From Coriobacteriia bacterium (GTDB taxonomy: Bacteria; Actinomycetota; Coriobacteriia; Coriobacteriales; QAMH01), in contig QAMH01000004.1 of the NCBI GenBank assembly GCA_003149935.1, positions 248,001 to 312,000 of the forward strand: a stretch of DNA of 64,000 nt. The letters are read 5' to 3'. Each line of letters opens with the position of its first letter. Position 1 is the first letter of the stretch. Positions 49,180 through 57,480 of the stretch are shown piece after piece. A model generated the notes under the pieces. The model saw nothing but the letters and a program-made list of their open reading frames with translations. It was not told the DNA's origin and ran no database searches. The translations under genes were made by a program, and so were the position numbers.

Positions 49180-50214
49180 CTAGCGCAGGGTGCGCAGGTA
49201 GTTCTTCATCTCGTTGCTGATGCGTCGGCTCTCGATGGCCTTCTGGATTGCCTTGCGGCGTGTCCATTCGTCAAGCAACGCCTCATCACCTTGCTGCTCG
49301 AGATACGGAAGTGCGGACGTTTCCTGCTTTGCAAGTGCCTCGGCAAAGTACCAGGCACGCATCATGTCAACGTAATAGATATCGTCTTCGCTGGCGGGGT
49401 TTTCGGCGGTATTGGGCATGCGTGTGCGTGCGACCAAATCGAGGAAGCGCTCGTCGAATAGTTCGTCGAGATAGAGGCGCATGAGCACGCCCATGGCAAA
49501 GCGAATCGTGTAGCAGTGTCTTGATGCGAGCCAGCGTTCGATGTGCTCGAGCGTCTCGTCGGGACGTTTGGCAAGCACCTTGACCGGCAGCTGGTCGCAG
49601 GTCGCCCAATTGTCTACGAAGGGCAGGAAGCGTTCGTAAAGCGCCAGGGCCGTGTCGTAGTCCCTCTCCAACCCGATGGCAAAGGCATGCACCTGGTTCT
49701 CGTCGAACAGGCGATGGGGAAGCGTTTTGAGGAACGCGTCAACGTCATCGCGCTTCACGAGCTCCTTGGCGATCGTACGCAGGGCGGGAGTCCTGACGCC
49801 GGCGATGGTCTTCTTGTCCACGGTGGGCACGAGGCGTGCATGGAAGTCGCGATAGTCCAGGTCAACGTTGCGTGCCAGGCTGCGGCATACGAACTCGCCG
49901 GCCGTGTCCTCGCCAAAGCCGGGAAGCTCGACGCATAGCACGTCTTCCAACGGCGTATTCGCCGCCTTGGCGAGCAGCACGTCCTTGTTCGCACGGTCGA
50001 GCTGCTTGAAGCGTGCCTCCGCGCTCATGGCGCGCTCCTTCGAGTAGAAGCGTGCCTGCGCGACGAGCCGCACGGGTGCATGGGCCTTCGTGTACTTGGC
50101 GCCGGTTCCCGCCTGATGCGCGGCTACGCGGGCGTCGACATCGGTGGTATAGCCCGTGTAGAGGCTACCGTCTCCACACTCCAGGACATACATGTAATGC
50201 TCGAACGGGGTCAT
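49180..50214 (-). CDS. GIY-YIG nuclease fused to an AlkD-like DNA-alkylation-repeat protein
   Basis: One 344-residue frame. Residues 5-85 are a GIY-YIG domain of the UPF0213 type (HYMYVLECGDGSLYTGYTTD, then RVAAHQAGTGAKYTKAHAPV). Residues ~115-340 are HEAT-like DNA-alkylation repeats (KTIAGVRTPALRTIAKELVK, later PFVDNWATCDQLPVKVLAK and KYIRRALSW-like FAMGVLMRLYLDEL). AlkD-type proteins excise bulky or alkylated bases, so a fusion with a nuclease would join base removal to strand cutting. It shares a promoter with the secreted hydrolase gene upstream (6 bp gap). Confidence 0.85.
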   Translation of the reverse strand: MTPFEHYMYVLECGDGSLYTGYTTDVDARVAAHQAGTGAKYTKAHAPVRLVAQARFYSKERAMSAEARFKQLDRANKDVLLAKAANTPLEDVLCVELPGFGEDTAGEFVCRSLARNVDLDYRDFHARLVPTVDKKTIAGVRTPALRTIAKELVKRDDVDAFLKTLPHRLFDENQVHAFAIGLERDYDTALALYERFLPFVDNWATCDQLPVKVLAKRPDETLEHIERWLASRHCYTIRFAMGVLMRLYLDELFDERFLDLVARTRMPNTAENPASEDDIYYVDMMRAWYFAEALAKQETSALPYLEQQGDEALLDEWTRRKAIQKAIESRRISNEMKNYLRTLR

Positions 50215-50219
50215 GGGCG

Positions 50220-51116
50220 TTACTGTGCGAAGAGCCAGCCGAGCACTTCGGGGTCACGTGCCATGCGGGGACTGCCGCCGCCATGCTGCTCGTCCGGGTC
50301 CCAGAAGTACGACGCCGGCTTCACGTCGAGCACGACCAGACGGTCGATCTCCTCCTCGCCGAGCCCCTGTGCCTCGTAGAGGGCACGCAGTTCATCGACG
50401 ACCCTTTGCGCGGCCTCGACGCTGTAGAACTCGTCGTTGTCGCCCAGCGAGATGCGCAGTGGTACCCGCGCGGTGGCCAGGGCCTCGACATCACCATCCC
50501 ATTGCGAGGCGAGATGTAGGGCGGCGCGGTAGAGTTGCGGCTTGGTATCCATGACGAGCGACAAGGTCTCGCCGCCGTAGGAGTAGCCCTCGAGGTAAAC
50601 GCGCTCGGGATCGATGTCATAGGCGAGCAGCAGGTATTCGGTCAACTCGACGATCTGGTTGGCCGAGGTCTGTGTCCAGTCATTGGGCTGCGGTGCGACG
50701 ATGATCATGTTGGGGTCGTAGCCTTGCGCGGTAAACGCGAACTCCTCCACCTGCAGGTTTGCGCCAGCGCCCTGATAGTAGAGGCCTGGCTCGGCGGGAA
50801 GCGTCACGAAGAGCGATACGGGCCGCGTGACGTCATAGCTCTCGGGGACGAGGAGACTGAAGTGGATGTCGCCCAGATTGCCCGCATGGAGCACGTTATC
50901 GACGAGGAAGCCACGATCGGCGTAAGTTCCGGGTGTGACCTCGTACGATGCGAGGAGCTGCACGCGCGCCTCCTCGGTGGCGGCGGCTGCCTTGTCGAGG
51001 GTGGATGCGCGGACGTCCTGCGCCGTGGCCGTGGAGCCGTACGGCGTGGCGGTATAAGTGCCTATGAAGAGCAGCGCGCCCACGAGGAGCGTCAGGACTG
51101 CGACGGGCATGCGCAC
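50220..51116 (-). CDS. Secreted alpha/beta hydrolase (esterase-like)
   Basis: A 298-residue protein. The N-terminus is a signal or anchor helix (MPVAVLTLLVGALLFIGTYT). The nucleophile elbow is LEGYSYGGETLSL (Ser), the acid is in LGDNDEFY (Asp), and the His is in DEQHGGGSP. The fold resembles poly-hydroxyalkanoate depolymerase-type and feruloyl-esterase-type secreted enzymes. It is cotranscribed with the GIY-YIG/AlkD gene downstream. Substrate unknown. Confidence 0.8.
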   Translation of the reverse strand: MRMPVAVLTLLVGALLFIGTYTATPYGSTATAQDVRASTLDKAAAATEEARVQLLASYEVTPGTYADRGFLVDNVLHAGNLGDIHFSLLVPESYDVTRPVSLFVTLPAEPGLYYQGAGANLQVEEFAFTAQGYDPNMIIVAPQPNDWTQTSANQIVELTEYLLLAYDIDPERVYLEGYSYGGETLSLVMDTKPQLYRAALHLASQWDGDVEALATARVPLRISLGDNDEFYSVEAAQRVVDELRALYEAQGLGEEEIDRLVVLDVKPASYFWDPDEQHGGGSPRMARDPEVLGWLFAQ

Positions 51117-51284
51117 GGGAACGTCCTTTCCAATTTACGGTCATCCATTGTATATGGCACCGGGTTATCCAACCTTGCAAAATCGTTAGGCAAGCGTAAG
51201 CGGGTTCGATGGTGGCTGTTATCTGCCGTTTTTAGGATGGATACATGGTCTTGGGTTGCGGATTCGTTTGCGAGGAGGCAAAAG

Positions 51285-51656
51285 GTGGGTAAGAGGGTAG
51301 CCGTTATCGCGGCCGTGGTACTGGTTGCCGCGGTCGCCGTCGTTGGCTTTCGCTGGGGACTCATCCCCGGGATGGCGAGCGGAACGTATTACACGCAGGT
51401 CGACAACACGCAGGTTCGGGAGCAGGAGTCGGATGGCGGCGTCATCGACTTCACGGGTGGCATGCCGCTGCTTTACACGCTGCCTTCCTATGACGAGAAC
51501 GGAAGCGTGCAGGATTTGAGCTTTGGCACGGAACGCCAGCTTCGGGAAGGTGCGTACCTGCGACTCAACGTCCTTCCCGTCCGCGGTGTCACGGAGTGGC
51601 GCGAGGTGCACTACGAGGAGCTTCCGTCCGCGGTCCAGGCAAGAATGCGGCGGTAA
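51285..51656 (+). CDS. YxeA-family secreted protein
   Basis: GTG 51285 is preceded by GAGGAGG six bases away; it gives 123 residues. The N-terminal helix (VIAAVVLVAAVAVVGFRWGL) is a signal or anchor. The remainder has the YxeA pattern (TYYTQVDNT, YTLPSYDENGSVQDLSFGTE, REGAYLRLNVLPVRGVTEWR), a small OB-like beta barrel. Function unknown in the family. Confidence 0.8.
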   Translation: MGKRVAVIAAVVLVAAVAVVGFRWGLIPGMASGTYYTQVDNTQVREQESDGGVIDFTGGMPLLYTLPSYDENGSVQDLSFGTERQLREGAYLRLNVLPVRGVTEWREVHYEELPSAVQARMRR

Positions 51657-51734
51657 GAACGCAGCGTCGTGCGGTTCGCGTCCCCTCATCGCGTATCATG
51701 TACGAAGCATATACGCGCGACGAGAGGGGCTGTC

Positions 51735-51920
51735 ATGGAACGAACCGAAAGCGTCATCGAGTCTCCCGCGAGCATCCAGACGCGCCTGCGGCAGCCAGGG
51801 CCACTCCTCAACGAGCGTGGTGAGCTCGCGTGCGCGGGCTATGCGACGCGCCCGCTTTTGTCCTACGAGCGCGCGGCAATCGGCGCTCCTCCCTGGCGCA
51901 TCAAGGAATGGTCGGAATAA
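51735..51920 (+). pseudogene. Truncated DUF2804 gene (N-terminal 61 residues)
   Basis: From ATG 51735 it reads LLNERGELACAGYATRPLLS and then YERAAIGAPPWRIKEWSE and a stop. This is the highly characteristic start of DUF2804 proteins (L-x-D/N-x-x-G-x-x-x-x-A-G-Y-A-x-x-P-L-L...K-E-W-D), which normally run to ~330-350 residues. The sequence after the stop does not resume the family in any frame, so the rest has been deleted. Confidence 0.65.
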
Positions 51921-51989
51921 TTTGCAGCTGTCCCATAACTGGGGCGGGTTATTTCATTTCTTAGGCGTGGATTAAAACTTAAATTAGCA

Positions 51990-52008
51990 GTGGGCAACGG
52001 TTGCCCAC
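51990..52008. repeat. 8-bp inverted repeat
   Basis: GTGGGCAA and TTGCCCAC flank CGG. It lies in the gap between the DUF2804 stump and hicA, with no T-run after it. Confidence 0.45.
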
Positions 52009-52024
52009 CAGGTTGTCCCTCGGC

Positions 52025-52076
52025 AAGTCCCTAGCCTGATGTCGCAACGTTCAAAAACGACGCAGACTAGGGACTT
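52025..52076. repeat. 10-bp inverted repeat with internal stem
   Basis: AAGTCCCTAG (52025-52034) and CTAGGGACTT (52067-52076) enclose a 32-bp loop that itself holds GTCG...CGAC. It could be a structured RNA or a scar of a lost mobile piece. Followed by AATTATAAAT. Confidence 0.45.
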
Positions 52077-52081
52077 AATTA

Positions 52082-52129
52082 TAAATCGTTTATGTTTTCA
52101 TCATTTCATAATTCTAAATGGTTTATAAT
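52082..52129 (+). promoter_or_regulatory. hicAB promoter with twin operator half-sites
   Basis: TAAATCGTTTAT (52082-52093) and TAAATGGTTTAT (52115-52126) are 33 bp apart (about three turns). The second overlaps TATAAT (52124-52129). The placement fits HicB autorepression. Confidence 0.6.
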
Positions 52130-52153
52130 AAAAGCCTGAAAGGGGGATGGTGC

Positions 52154-52351
52154 ATGCCAAAGGAGTCGAGAGACACACGCAAGGTGATAGCACGGCTCCT
52201 AAGGGAAGGGTGGATCATGCGACAAGGCAAGGGCGATCATATGAATTTCCACAAGCCCGGATGCCCTGATCTCATCACCATCGATACCGGCGAGAAGCAG
52301 ATAAAGAAGCCGATTTACAATAGGATCAAGAAGATTGTCGGCTGGGATTAG
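52154..52351 (+). CDS. hicA: HicA-family mRNA interferase toxin
   Basis: ATG 52154 (AAAGGGGG upstream) gives 65 residues with the HicA double-stranded-RNA-binding-like fold: DTRKVIARLLREGWIMRQGK, then GDHMNFHKPG, where His is the catalytic residue (usually G-S/D-H). KPIYNRIKKIVGWD closes the domain. HicA cleaves mRNA and is held by HicB. Cotranscribed with hicB, 20 bp downstream. Confidence 0.88.
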   Translation: MPKESRDTRKVIARLLREGWIMRQGKGDHMNFHKPGCPDLITIDTGEKQIKKPIYNRIKKIVGWD

Positions 52352-52371
52352 TCGTCTGGTAGGAGGAGCTC

Positions 52372-52830
52372 ATGGGAAAGTACGTATATGCGGCCATCGT
52401 CAGACCCGATGTGGATGATGGCGGTTTTTGGGCTGAGGTTCCAGATCTTCCGGGTTGCTTCGGACAGGGCGAAGATTACATCGGGGCGATCGAGAACGTC
52501 TTGGATGGCATCGAGACACACCTCGTGGCGCTCGCGGAGAGCGGCAAACCCATTCCCAAGGCCACGGTCATCAGTGCCGATGATGGCGATGTGGTTTATG
52601 TTTACGCTAAAACCGATGGCCTCAAGCTTGGCGTACCGACGATTTCCGCCGCCGAGGCGGCCAGGCGGCTCGGTGTCACGAAGGGCCGCGTATCCCAGCT
52701 CATCTCCGAAGGCCGGCTCGTTGCCGAGCGATCGGCTGCGGGCACTCAGGTCACCGTCGACAGCGTCGAGGCGTATGCTGCCGGCAATCGCTCACCGGGC
52801 CGTCCCAAGAAGTCCGCTGCGATGGCGTAG
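52372..52830 (+). CDS. hicB: HicB-family antitoxin with helix-turn-helix tail
   Basis: A 152-residue protein. Residues 1-70 are the degenerate RNase-H-like HicB fold (GGFWAEVPDLPGCFGQGEDY, then GDVVYVYA). Residues ~85-145 are a winged-helix DNA-binding domain (ISAAEAARRLGVTKGRVSQL, then ISEGRLVAERS), with a basic tail (PGRPKKS). HicB binds HicA and represses the operon at the twin half-sites upstream of hicA. Confidence 0.88.
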   Translation: MGKYVYAAIVRPDVDDGGFWAEVPDLPGCFGQGEDYIGAIENVLDGIETHLVALAESGKPIPKATVISADDGDVVYVYAKTDGLKLGVPTISAAEAARRLGVTKGRVSQLISEGRLVAERSAAGTQVTVDSVEAYAAGNRSPGRPKKSAAMA

Positions 52831-52921
52831 GAGCCGAACACCTCTTCGTCCTAAGTCTCCCAGAAGGCCTGCTTGACGCCCAACATGTCGAGGTCACCCA
52901 TGCACGTGGGGGCATTGTTCG

Positions 52922-53374
52922 CTAGAGACGCACCTTCAGACGCATGTGCAGGATGGGGAAGGGCTCGCCCTGTTCGTCGGTTTCCGAACGCCCAATGACC
53001 TCGAAGCCCTTGTGCTCGTAGAAGCCGCGGGCCTGGGCGTTTTGCTCGTTCACGTCCACGTGCGTGACGCCCAGTTCGCGTATCGCGAGGTCCAGCAGCA
53101 TCGCTCCCACGCCTTTGCCGCGATGCGCGGGATCGATGAAGAGCATCTCGAGCTTTCCGCCATCTACACCGGCAAAGCCTCGCGCCCGTCCGTCGTCATC
53201 GCACGCCGTCACAAGAGAGGGAACCGTTCGTATCGCCTCCGGCACGTATTGTGCGATGCGCTCGATGTCCTGTGCGCCCAGGAAGTCAAGCGTTGCTTCG
53301 ACGGATGCGCGCCATACGCCCGCCAGCTCGTCTACGAGCGCATCGGTGCGGTCATGTGGCATCGTAATCTGCAT
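52922..53374 (-). CDS. GNAT-family N-acetyltransferase
   Basis: ATG 53374 (AGAAAGG upstream) gives 150 residues. The acetyl-CoA motif is LFIDPAHRGKGVGAMLLDLA, then VDVNEQNAQARGFYEHKGF. These features match the ElaA/YjaB-like group. The region upstream of the start to 53497 is open but unconserved. Substrate unknown. Confidence 0.85.
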   Translation of the reverse strand: MQITMPHDRTDALVDELAGVWRASVEATLDFLGAQDIERIAQYVPEAIRTVPSLVTACDDDGRARGFAGVDGGKLEMLFIDPAHRGKGVGAMLLDLAIRELGVTHVDVNEQNAQARGFYEHKGFEVIGRSETDEQGEPFPILHMRLKVRL

Positions 53375-53477
53375 CGGACGTGCCTTTCTCGGTGTGATCT
53401 CGCCGCATCTTAGCATTGCGCTTGGCCTCGGCAGGAGGCTATGCGATACCGTGCATTGAGGTGCATTTTGTCGCTGG

Positions 53478-53678
53478 CTACAGCAGCCCGTGCTCACGGT
53501 GCATGTCCAACATGGCCGACAACGTCATCTTGCGGGCGAAGAGCTGCTTGTAGGTGACGGTCTTGAACTTGCCGGCGGCCTTGAGCTCATCAAGACGTGC
53601 GATCACCTCGTCGAACTCCCGCACGATGTCGTCGCGCATCTCCCGGTATTTCTCAAGCGCTTCGTCAGTCATGGTCAT
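53478..53678 (-). CDS. Small helical protein of unknown function
   Basis: From ATG 53678 (GGGAGACGG upstream; ATG 53672 also possible) it encodes about 66 residues of mostly charged helix (EALEKYREMRDDIVREFDEV, then RKMTLSAMLDMHREHGLL). No family recognised. A complete small gene by composition and ribosome binding site. Confidence 0.55.
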   Translation of the reverse strand: MTMTDEALEKYREMRDDIVREFDEVIARLDELKAAGKFKTVTYKQLFARKMTLSAMLDMHREHGLL

Positions 53679-53821
53679 CCGTCTCCCGCTCGTCGTCCTG
53701 TCTGTAGCATACTGCATCGCGATTCTGACATTCGGGAAAGATGACATGCCAGATTCCATCGCCCCATCCTTCATTCTTGGACTAGAATATATACATCAGC
53801 ATACAAACGAAGGAGGCCATC

Positions 53822-54139
53822 ATGGCTGACAAGGAACTTCTACATAAGATCGTGGAGATGCAGGAACGTGTCATCGCGCAGATGGATTCGCTGAAGGACC
53901 AGGACCTCGTCACGAACGACCTCAGGAAGGCCGCCGACAAGGCTCAGGAATGGGCACGCGCGGTCATGAAGGAGGAGGGCAACGACAAGTCCTACCGCGA
54001 GTGGCCGCCCAAGCAGTTCGCCCACGAACTCAAGAAGCACATCAACGCGTTCGGAAACCACGAGGGCACGCAACTCGTGCGCGAGTACGAGCAGCTCGTC
54101 GGAAAGCTGCCCTACGACGCCGATCACGAGCATGTCTAG
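53822..54139 (+). CDS. Small charged helical protein
   Basis: ATG 53822 follows GAAGGAGG, giving 105 residues: two helices (LLHKIVEMQERVIAQMDSLK and DLRKAADKAQEWARAVMKEE), a W-P-P-K-Q-F turn and a final helix (GTQLVREYEQLVGKLPY). No family recognised. Soluble; function unknown. Confidence 0.6.
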   Translation: MADKELLHKIVEMQERVIAQMDSLKDQDLVTNDLRKAADKAQEWARAVMKEEGNDKSYREWPPKQFAHELKKHINAFGNHEGTQLVREYEQLVGKLPYDADHEHV

Positions 54140-54186
54140 GCTACATCCCGTCATTGCGCTAGGCTTGTCGTGGCATTGACGGTGCC

Positions 54187-55167
54187 ATGCGTCGAGCGCG
54201 AGGTGACGAGAGGTTGACTGACGGCAAACGTAGGTTCTGGATTGGCGTGGCCATCACGCTGCTCGGCGGCGCCCTGTGGGGCGTGTCGGGCACGAGCGTG
54301 CAGTACCTCACGACGACGGGAGGGGCGAGCCCCGCGCTCGTCACGTTTCTGCGCACCTTGCTCGGCGGCGGGCTCTTCTTCGTCTTCCTGCTCCTGACCA
54401 AGCGTCATGTCGTCAAGACGATGTTTTCATGTCGGCGCACCGTTGGCGCCCTTTTCGCCTTTGGATTCGCGCTCTACGCCAACCAGCTCTGCTACGCGCA
54501 GACCGTGCAGATCACCAACGCGGGGACCGCGACGGTGCTTCAGATGCTGGCCAGCGCGTTCGTCATGCTCTACGTGTGTGTGACCCTGCGCAGGGCACCG
54601 CGTATCAGGGAGGCGATTGGTCTGCTCCTCGCGCTGTTGGCGGCCCTCTTCATCGCCACACAGGGCGATATTCGCACGCTCAACGTCCCGGCCGGCGGGC
54701 TCGTCTGGGGGTTGCTCACGGCTCTTTCGACGGCCGTCTACATCATCGTCCCCAAACGCTGTGGCCTCTTCGAGCGATACGGGAGCATGCCGGTGGTGGG
54801 GACGGGCATGCTGCTCGGTGCGCTATTTGCCCTGCCGGTCTATCTGATCCAGGGAAACACGCTTGCCGACGCTGCGACTGTGCTGACGGCCTTCGGGGGC
54901 TTCGAGTGGCTCGTCTTTCTGGGTGGTCTCGTCGTGGTCGGCACCATCTGCGGATATGGCCTCTACTTGCACGGTGTCGCGATCGTGGGCTCGGTCAAGG
55001 GGTCGCTTCTGGGCGCCATCGAGCCCGTGAGTGCCACGGTGCTGGCGGCGTTGTGGCTGGGAACCGCGTTTACCGGCTACGATTTGGCGGGTCTGGTGCT
55101 CATGTGCGTCATGGTCGCGTTCGTCACCTCCGACGAAGACGATGCTTCCTCCGATGATGGTGGATGA
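54187..55167 (+). CDS. EamA-family (DMT) transporter
   Basis: A 326-residue protein with ten helices from two EamA repeats (AITLLGGALWGVSGTSVQYL; later GSVKGSLLGAIEPVSATVLA, the conserved P-V-x-A-x-x-L signature). The C-terminus is a short acidic tail (TSDEDDASSDDGG). The exported substrate is unknown. The fourth EamA-type gene in the window would be a duplicate count only; there are three (18.1, 41, 54.2 kb). Confidence 0.85.
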   Translation: MRRARGDERLTDGKRRFWIGVAITLLGGALWGVSGTSVQYLTTTGGASPALVTFLRTLLGGGLFFVFLLLTKRHVVKTMFSCRRTVGALFAFGFALYANQLCYAQTVQITNAGTATVLQMLASAFVMLYVCVTLRRAPRIREAIGLLLALLAALFIATQGDIRTLNVPAGGLVWGLLTALSTAVYIIVPKRCGLFERYGSMPVVGTGMLLGALFALPVYLIQGNTLADAATVLTAFGGFEWLVFLGGLVVVGTICGYGLYLHGVAIVGSVKGSLLGAIEPVSATVLAALWLGTAFTGYDLAGLVLMCVMVAFVTSDEDDASSDDGG

Positions 55168-55478
55168 TGTTTCAGCAACGCCAGCGTGCGTTCGAAAAGC
55201 AGGCGCGCGACGGAAATCGGTAATCAGGCATTTTTGCCCTCGTATGTAAAGAATTTGCGAAAGTGCGAGGCTTCCAAATTACGCCTGCACGTTTTTTTCG
55301 ATAGTGTGAGACGTTCGCGCGATTCGAGTACGCACTATCGAAAAAAACCTACATGAATCCAGGGTCATGTACACATAATCGAAAATTCTTTGCGTCTTTT
55401 GTCATCGAGCTACACACTTTCGAAAAAACGTTCCTATTTGCAATATCCAAACGCAATCGCAGAGGCCCGCATACGCAA
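55168..55478. other. Intergenic region with a repeated 16-bp motif
   Basis: No gene is seen in this ~310-bp stretch. It carries a motif CACTATCGAAAAAAAC in three copies: inverted at 55291-55306, direct at 55333-55348, and a diverged direct copy (CACTTTCGAAAAAACG) at about 55414-55429. Confidence 0.5.
55291..55348. repeat. Perfect 16-bp inverted repeat
   Basis: GTTTTTTTCGATAGTG (55291-55306) and CACTATCGAAAAAAAC (55333-55348) enclose a 26-bp GC-rich loop. Either strand could fold into a long hairpin ending in a T-run, so it may also act as a bidirectional terminator between the exporter and symporter genes. Confidence 0.6.
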
Positions 55479-55510
55479 GGATGCCGGCCACGTTTTCGCG
55501 ACCGGCATCC
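55479..55510 (-). terminator. Hairpin terminator after the symporter gene
   Basis: GGATGCCGG (55479-55487) and CCGGCATCC (55502-55510) form a 9-bp stem with a 14-nt loop, 26 bases after the symporter's stop on the minus strand. Confidence 0.55.
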
Positions 55511-55535
55511 CGTCTAATCGTATGTCTCGCGACGT

Positions 55536-57236
55536 TTACTCGTCCTTGCCGTCGTCTTGCATGCGACCCACGTAATCGCCGCGCTCCTCGAGGATCTCGA
55601 GCGTCGCGGCATCTTCCTCGGCACGAAGCGCACTCTCGGCATCGCGCTCGGCTTCGGCCCAGGCCTTCTCCTCGGCATGCTCGGCGCGCACGTCAGTTGC
55701 CTTCTTGTCATGCTTGGCGTTGGCAATCGCAAGAACCGAGCCGGTCAGCGCAAACAATGCGATGGCGTTGGGAAGCACCATCAGCTGGTTGAACATGTCC
55801 TGCAACTCCCAGACCAGGTCGATCTTGAGCACCGCGCCCAGGAACACGAAGAACGTGCAGATGCAGGCGAACACGAGGATCGTCTTCTTGCCAAAGAGGT
55901 ATTCCCAGTTGAGCTTCGCAAAGAGGTTCCACGACAGGATCGTCGAGAACGCGAAGAACAGCAGGCATATGGCGACGAAGATGTTGCCGCCGTTGGTGGT
56001 GAAGAACTGGCTGAACGCAACCTGGGCCATGTTGCCGTTGTCCAGGCCAACGGCCGCGGCCAGGGCGGCGGGGTCGTTCATATCGTCATCGGTAAGGACT
56101 GTATCGCCCTTCGCGTTGACGAGCGCTCCGTCCGAAATCACCATGCCCTCGCCGATAGCGTCGCCTTCGGCCTGCACGAACTCGACAACGGTGTCGTACT
56201 TGCCGGCGTCCTCGTAGGCCTTGGCCAGCGCGCCATCGCCCACGTAGAGGGTGGAGATGACGACGAGCGCTGTCATGGTGACGACCACGAGCGTGTCGAT
56301 GAAGACGCCGATCATGGCGACGACACCCTGCTCGTGCGGGTCACGTACCTCGGCGAGCGCATGCGCGTGCGGGGTGGAGCCCATGCCGGCCTCGTTGGAG
56401 AACAGGCCGCGCTTGGCGCCATAGGTGATGGCAGCGACGATGCCGAAGAACGCACCGCCGATGCCGGCTTGCGGGCTGAAGGCGCACTGGAAGATGAGCG
56501 CGAAGGCACCGGGGATGTTCTGCCAGTTCATGACGAGCACCACGATCGAGCCCACCACGTAGAGCACGGCCATGACGGGCACCATCTTCTCGGTGATGGA
56601 AGCCAGGCGGTGTATGTTGCCGATGAACACGAATCCTGCGAGCACGGCGATAATGATGCCTATCATCCAGGGTTCGATGGAGAATGCCGTGTTCATGGTT
56701 GCGGCGATGGAGTTCGACTGCACCATGGGGCCGATGAAGCCCAGGGCGATGATGACGGCCACGGCAAAGAAACCGGCAAGTGCCTTGCCACCCTTGCCCT
56801 TGAACGCGGTGGTGATGTAGTAGGCGGGACCACCGTGAACCGACCCGTCGGCGTCGACCACGCGGGTCTTCTGCGCCATGACGGCCTCGGCATAATTGGT
56901 CGCCATGCCCAAAAGGGCGATAAGCCACATCCAGAAGATGGCACCCGGGCCACCTACCAGAATGGCACCGCAAGCGCCGACGATGTTACCGGTGCCGACC
57001 TGTGCGGCAATGGCCGTGGCCAGGGCCTGGAACGACGTCATGCCGCCGCCCTGCTTGCCGCCACGTAGCGAGAAGTCGCCGAAGATGCGGCGCCAGCCCT
57101 CGCCAAAGCAGCGGAATTGCACGAACTTCGTGCGAATGGTGAACCAAAGGCCCATCGCGATGAGCAGGGTGAGTAGAACGTAATTAGACAGATACGAGTT
57201 GATCGTCGTGACGATCCCCAATAGTGCTTCTTCCAC
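55536..57236 (-). CDS. Alanine/glycine:cation symporter (AGCS family)
   Basis: From GTG 57236 (GGAAGGG upstream) about 566 residues with ~11 helices. The family landmarks are TSFQALATAIAAQVGTGNIV (about residue 65) and FSNEAGMGSTPHAHALAEV (about 285). It has an extra ~60-residue acidic cytoplasmic insert (TLYVGDGALAKAYEDAGKYD onward) and an ~80-residue charged C-terminal tail not usual in short AGCS members. It imports alanine or glycine with Na+. The TTG at 57257 is a less likely start. Confidence 0.88.
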   Translation of the reverse strand: MEEALLGIVTTINSYLSNYVLLTLLIAMGLWFTIRTKFVQFRCFGEGWRRIFGDFSLRGGKQGGGMTSFQALATAIAAQVGTGNIVGACGAILVGGPGAIFWMWLIALLGMATNYAEAVMAQKTRVVDADGSVHGGPAYYITTAFKGKGGKALAGFFAVAVIIALGFIGPMVQSNSIAATMNTAFSIEPWMIGIIIAVLAGFVFIGNIHRLASITEKMVPVMAVLYVVGSIVVLVMNWQNIPGAFALIFQCAFSPQAGIGGAFFGIVAAITYGAKRGLFSNEAGMGSTPHAHALAEVRDPHEQGVVAMIGVFIDTLVVVTMTALVVISTLYVGDGALAKAYEDAGKYDTVVEFVQAEGDAIGEGMVISDGALVNAKGDTVLTDDDMNDPAALAAAVGLDNGNMAQVAFSQFFTTNGGNIFVAICLLFFAFSTILSWNLFAKLNWEYLFGKKTILVFACICTFFVFLGAVLKIDLVWELQDMFNQLMVLPNAIALFALTGSVLAIANAKHDKKATDVRAEHAEEKAWAEAERDAESALRAEEDAATLEILEERGDYVGRMQDDGKDE

Positions 57237-57480
57237 GGATGTTCCCTTCCTTGACAACGGCTACCCATTATCAGAGAAGCGGAGGAAAAGTGGTTCAATT
57301 TCGAGTTATTTAACGTGACCGTGACAAACGGGTAGGCGATTTGCCACGCTGCTGCGATGGAGTAGCGAACGATCTCATTGCCAAATGTGACGATATTCTC
57401 ACATTCCCATACACGTATTGTGTTTGACGTGGCGACACCATAGACTTGCTTAGCAATTGGATCATACGGAGGGATACGCC

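Noticed and set aside
52851..52911. Short minus-strand frame MGDLDMLGVKQAFWET between hicB and the GNAT gene
   Set aside because: Sixteen codons with good composition; a gene relic is possible but it cannot be supported.
55557..57068. A 503-codon open frame antisense to the alanine/sodium symporter
   Set aside because: The His/Asp/Gly-rich translation has no family features and the minus strand gene is unmistakable.
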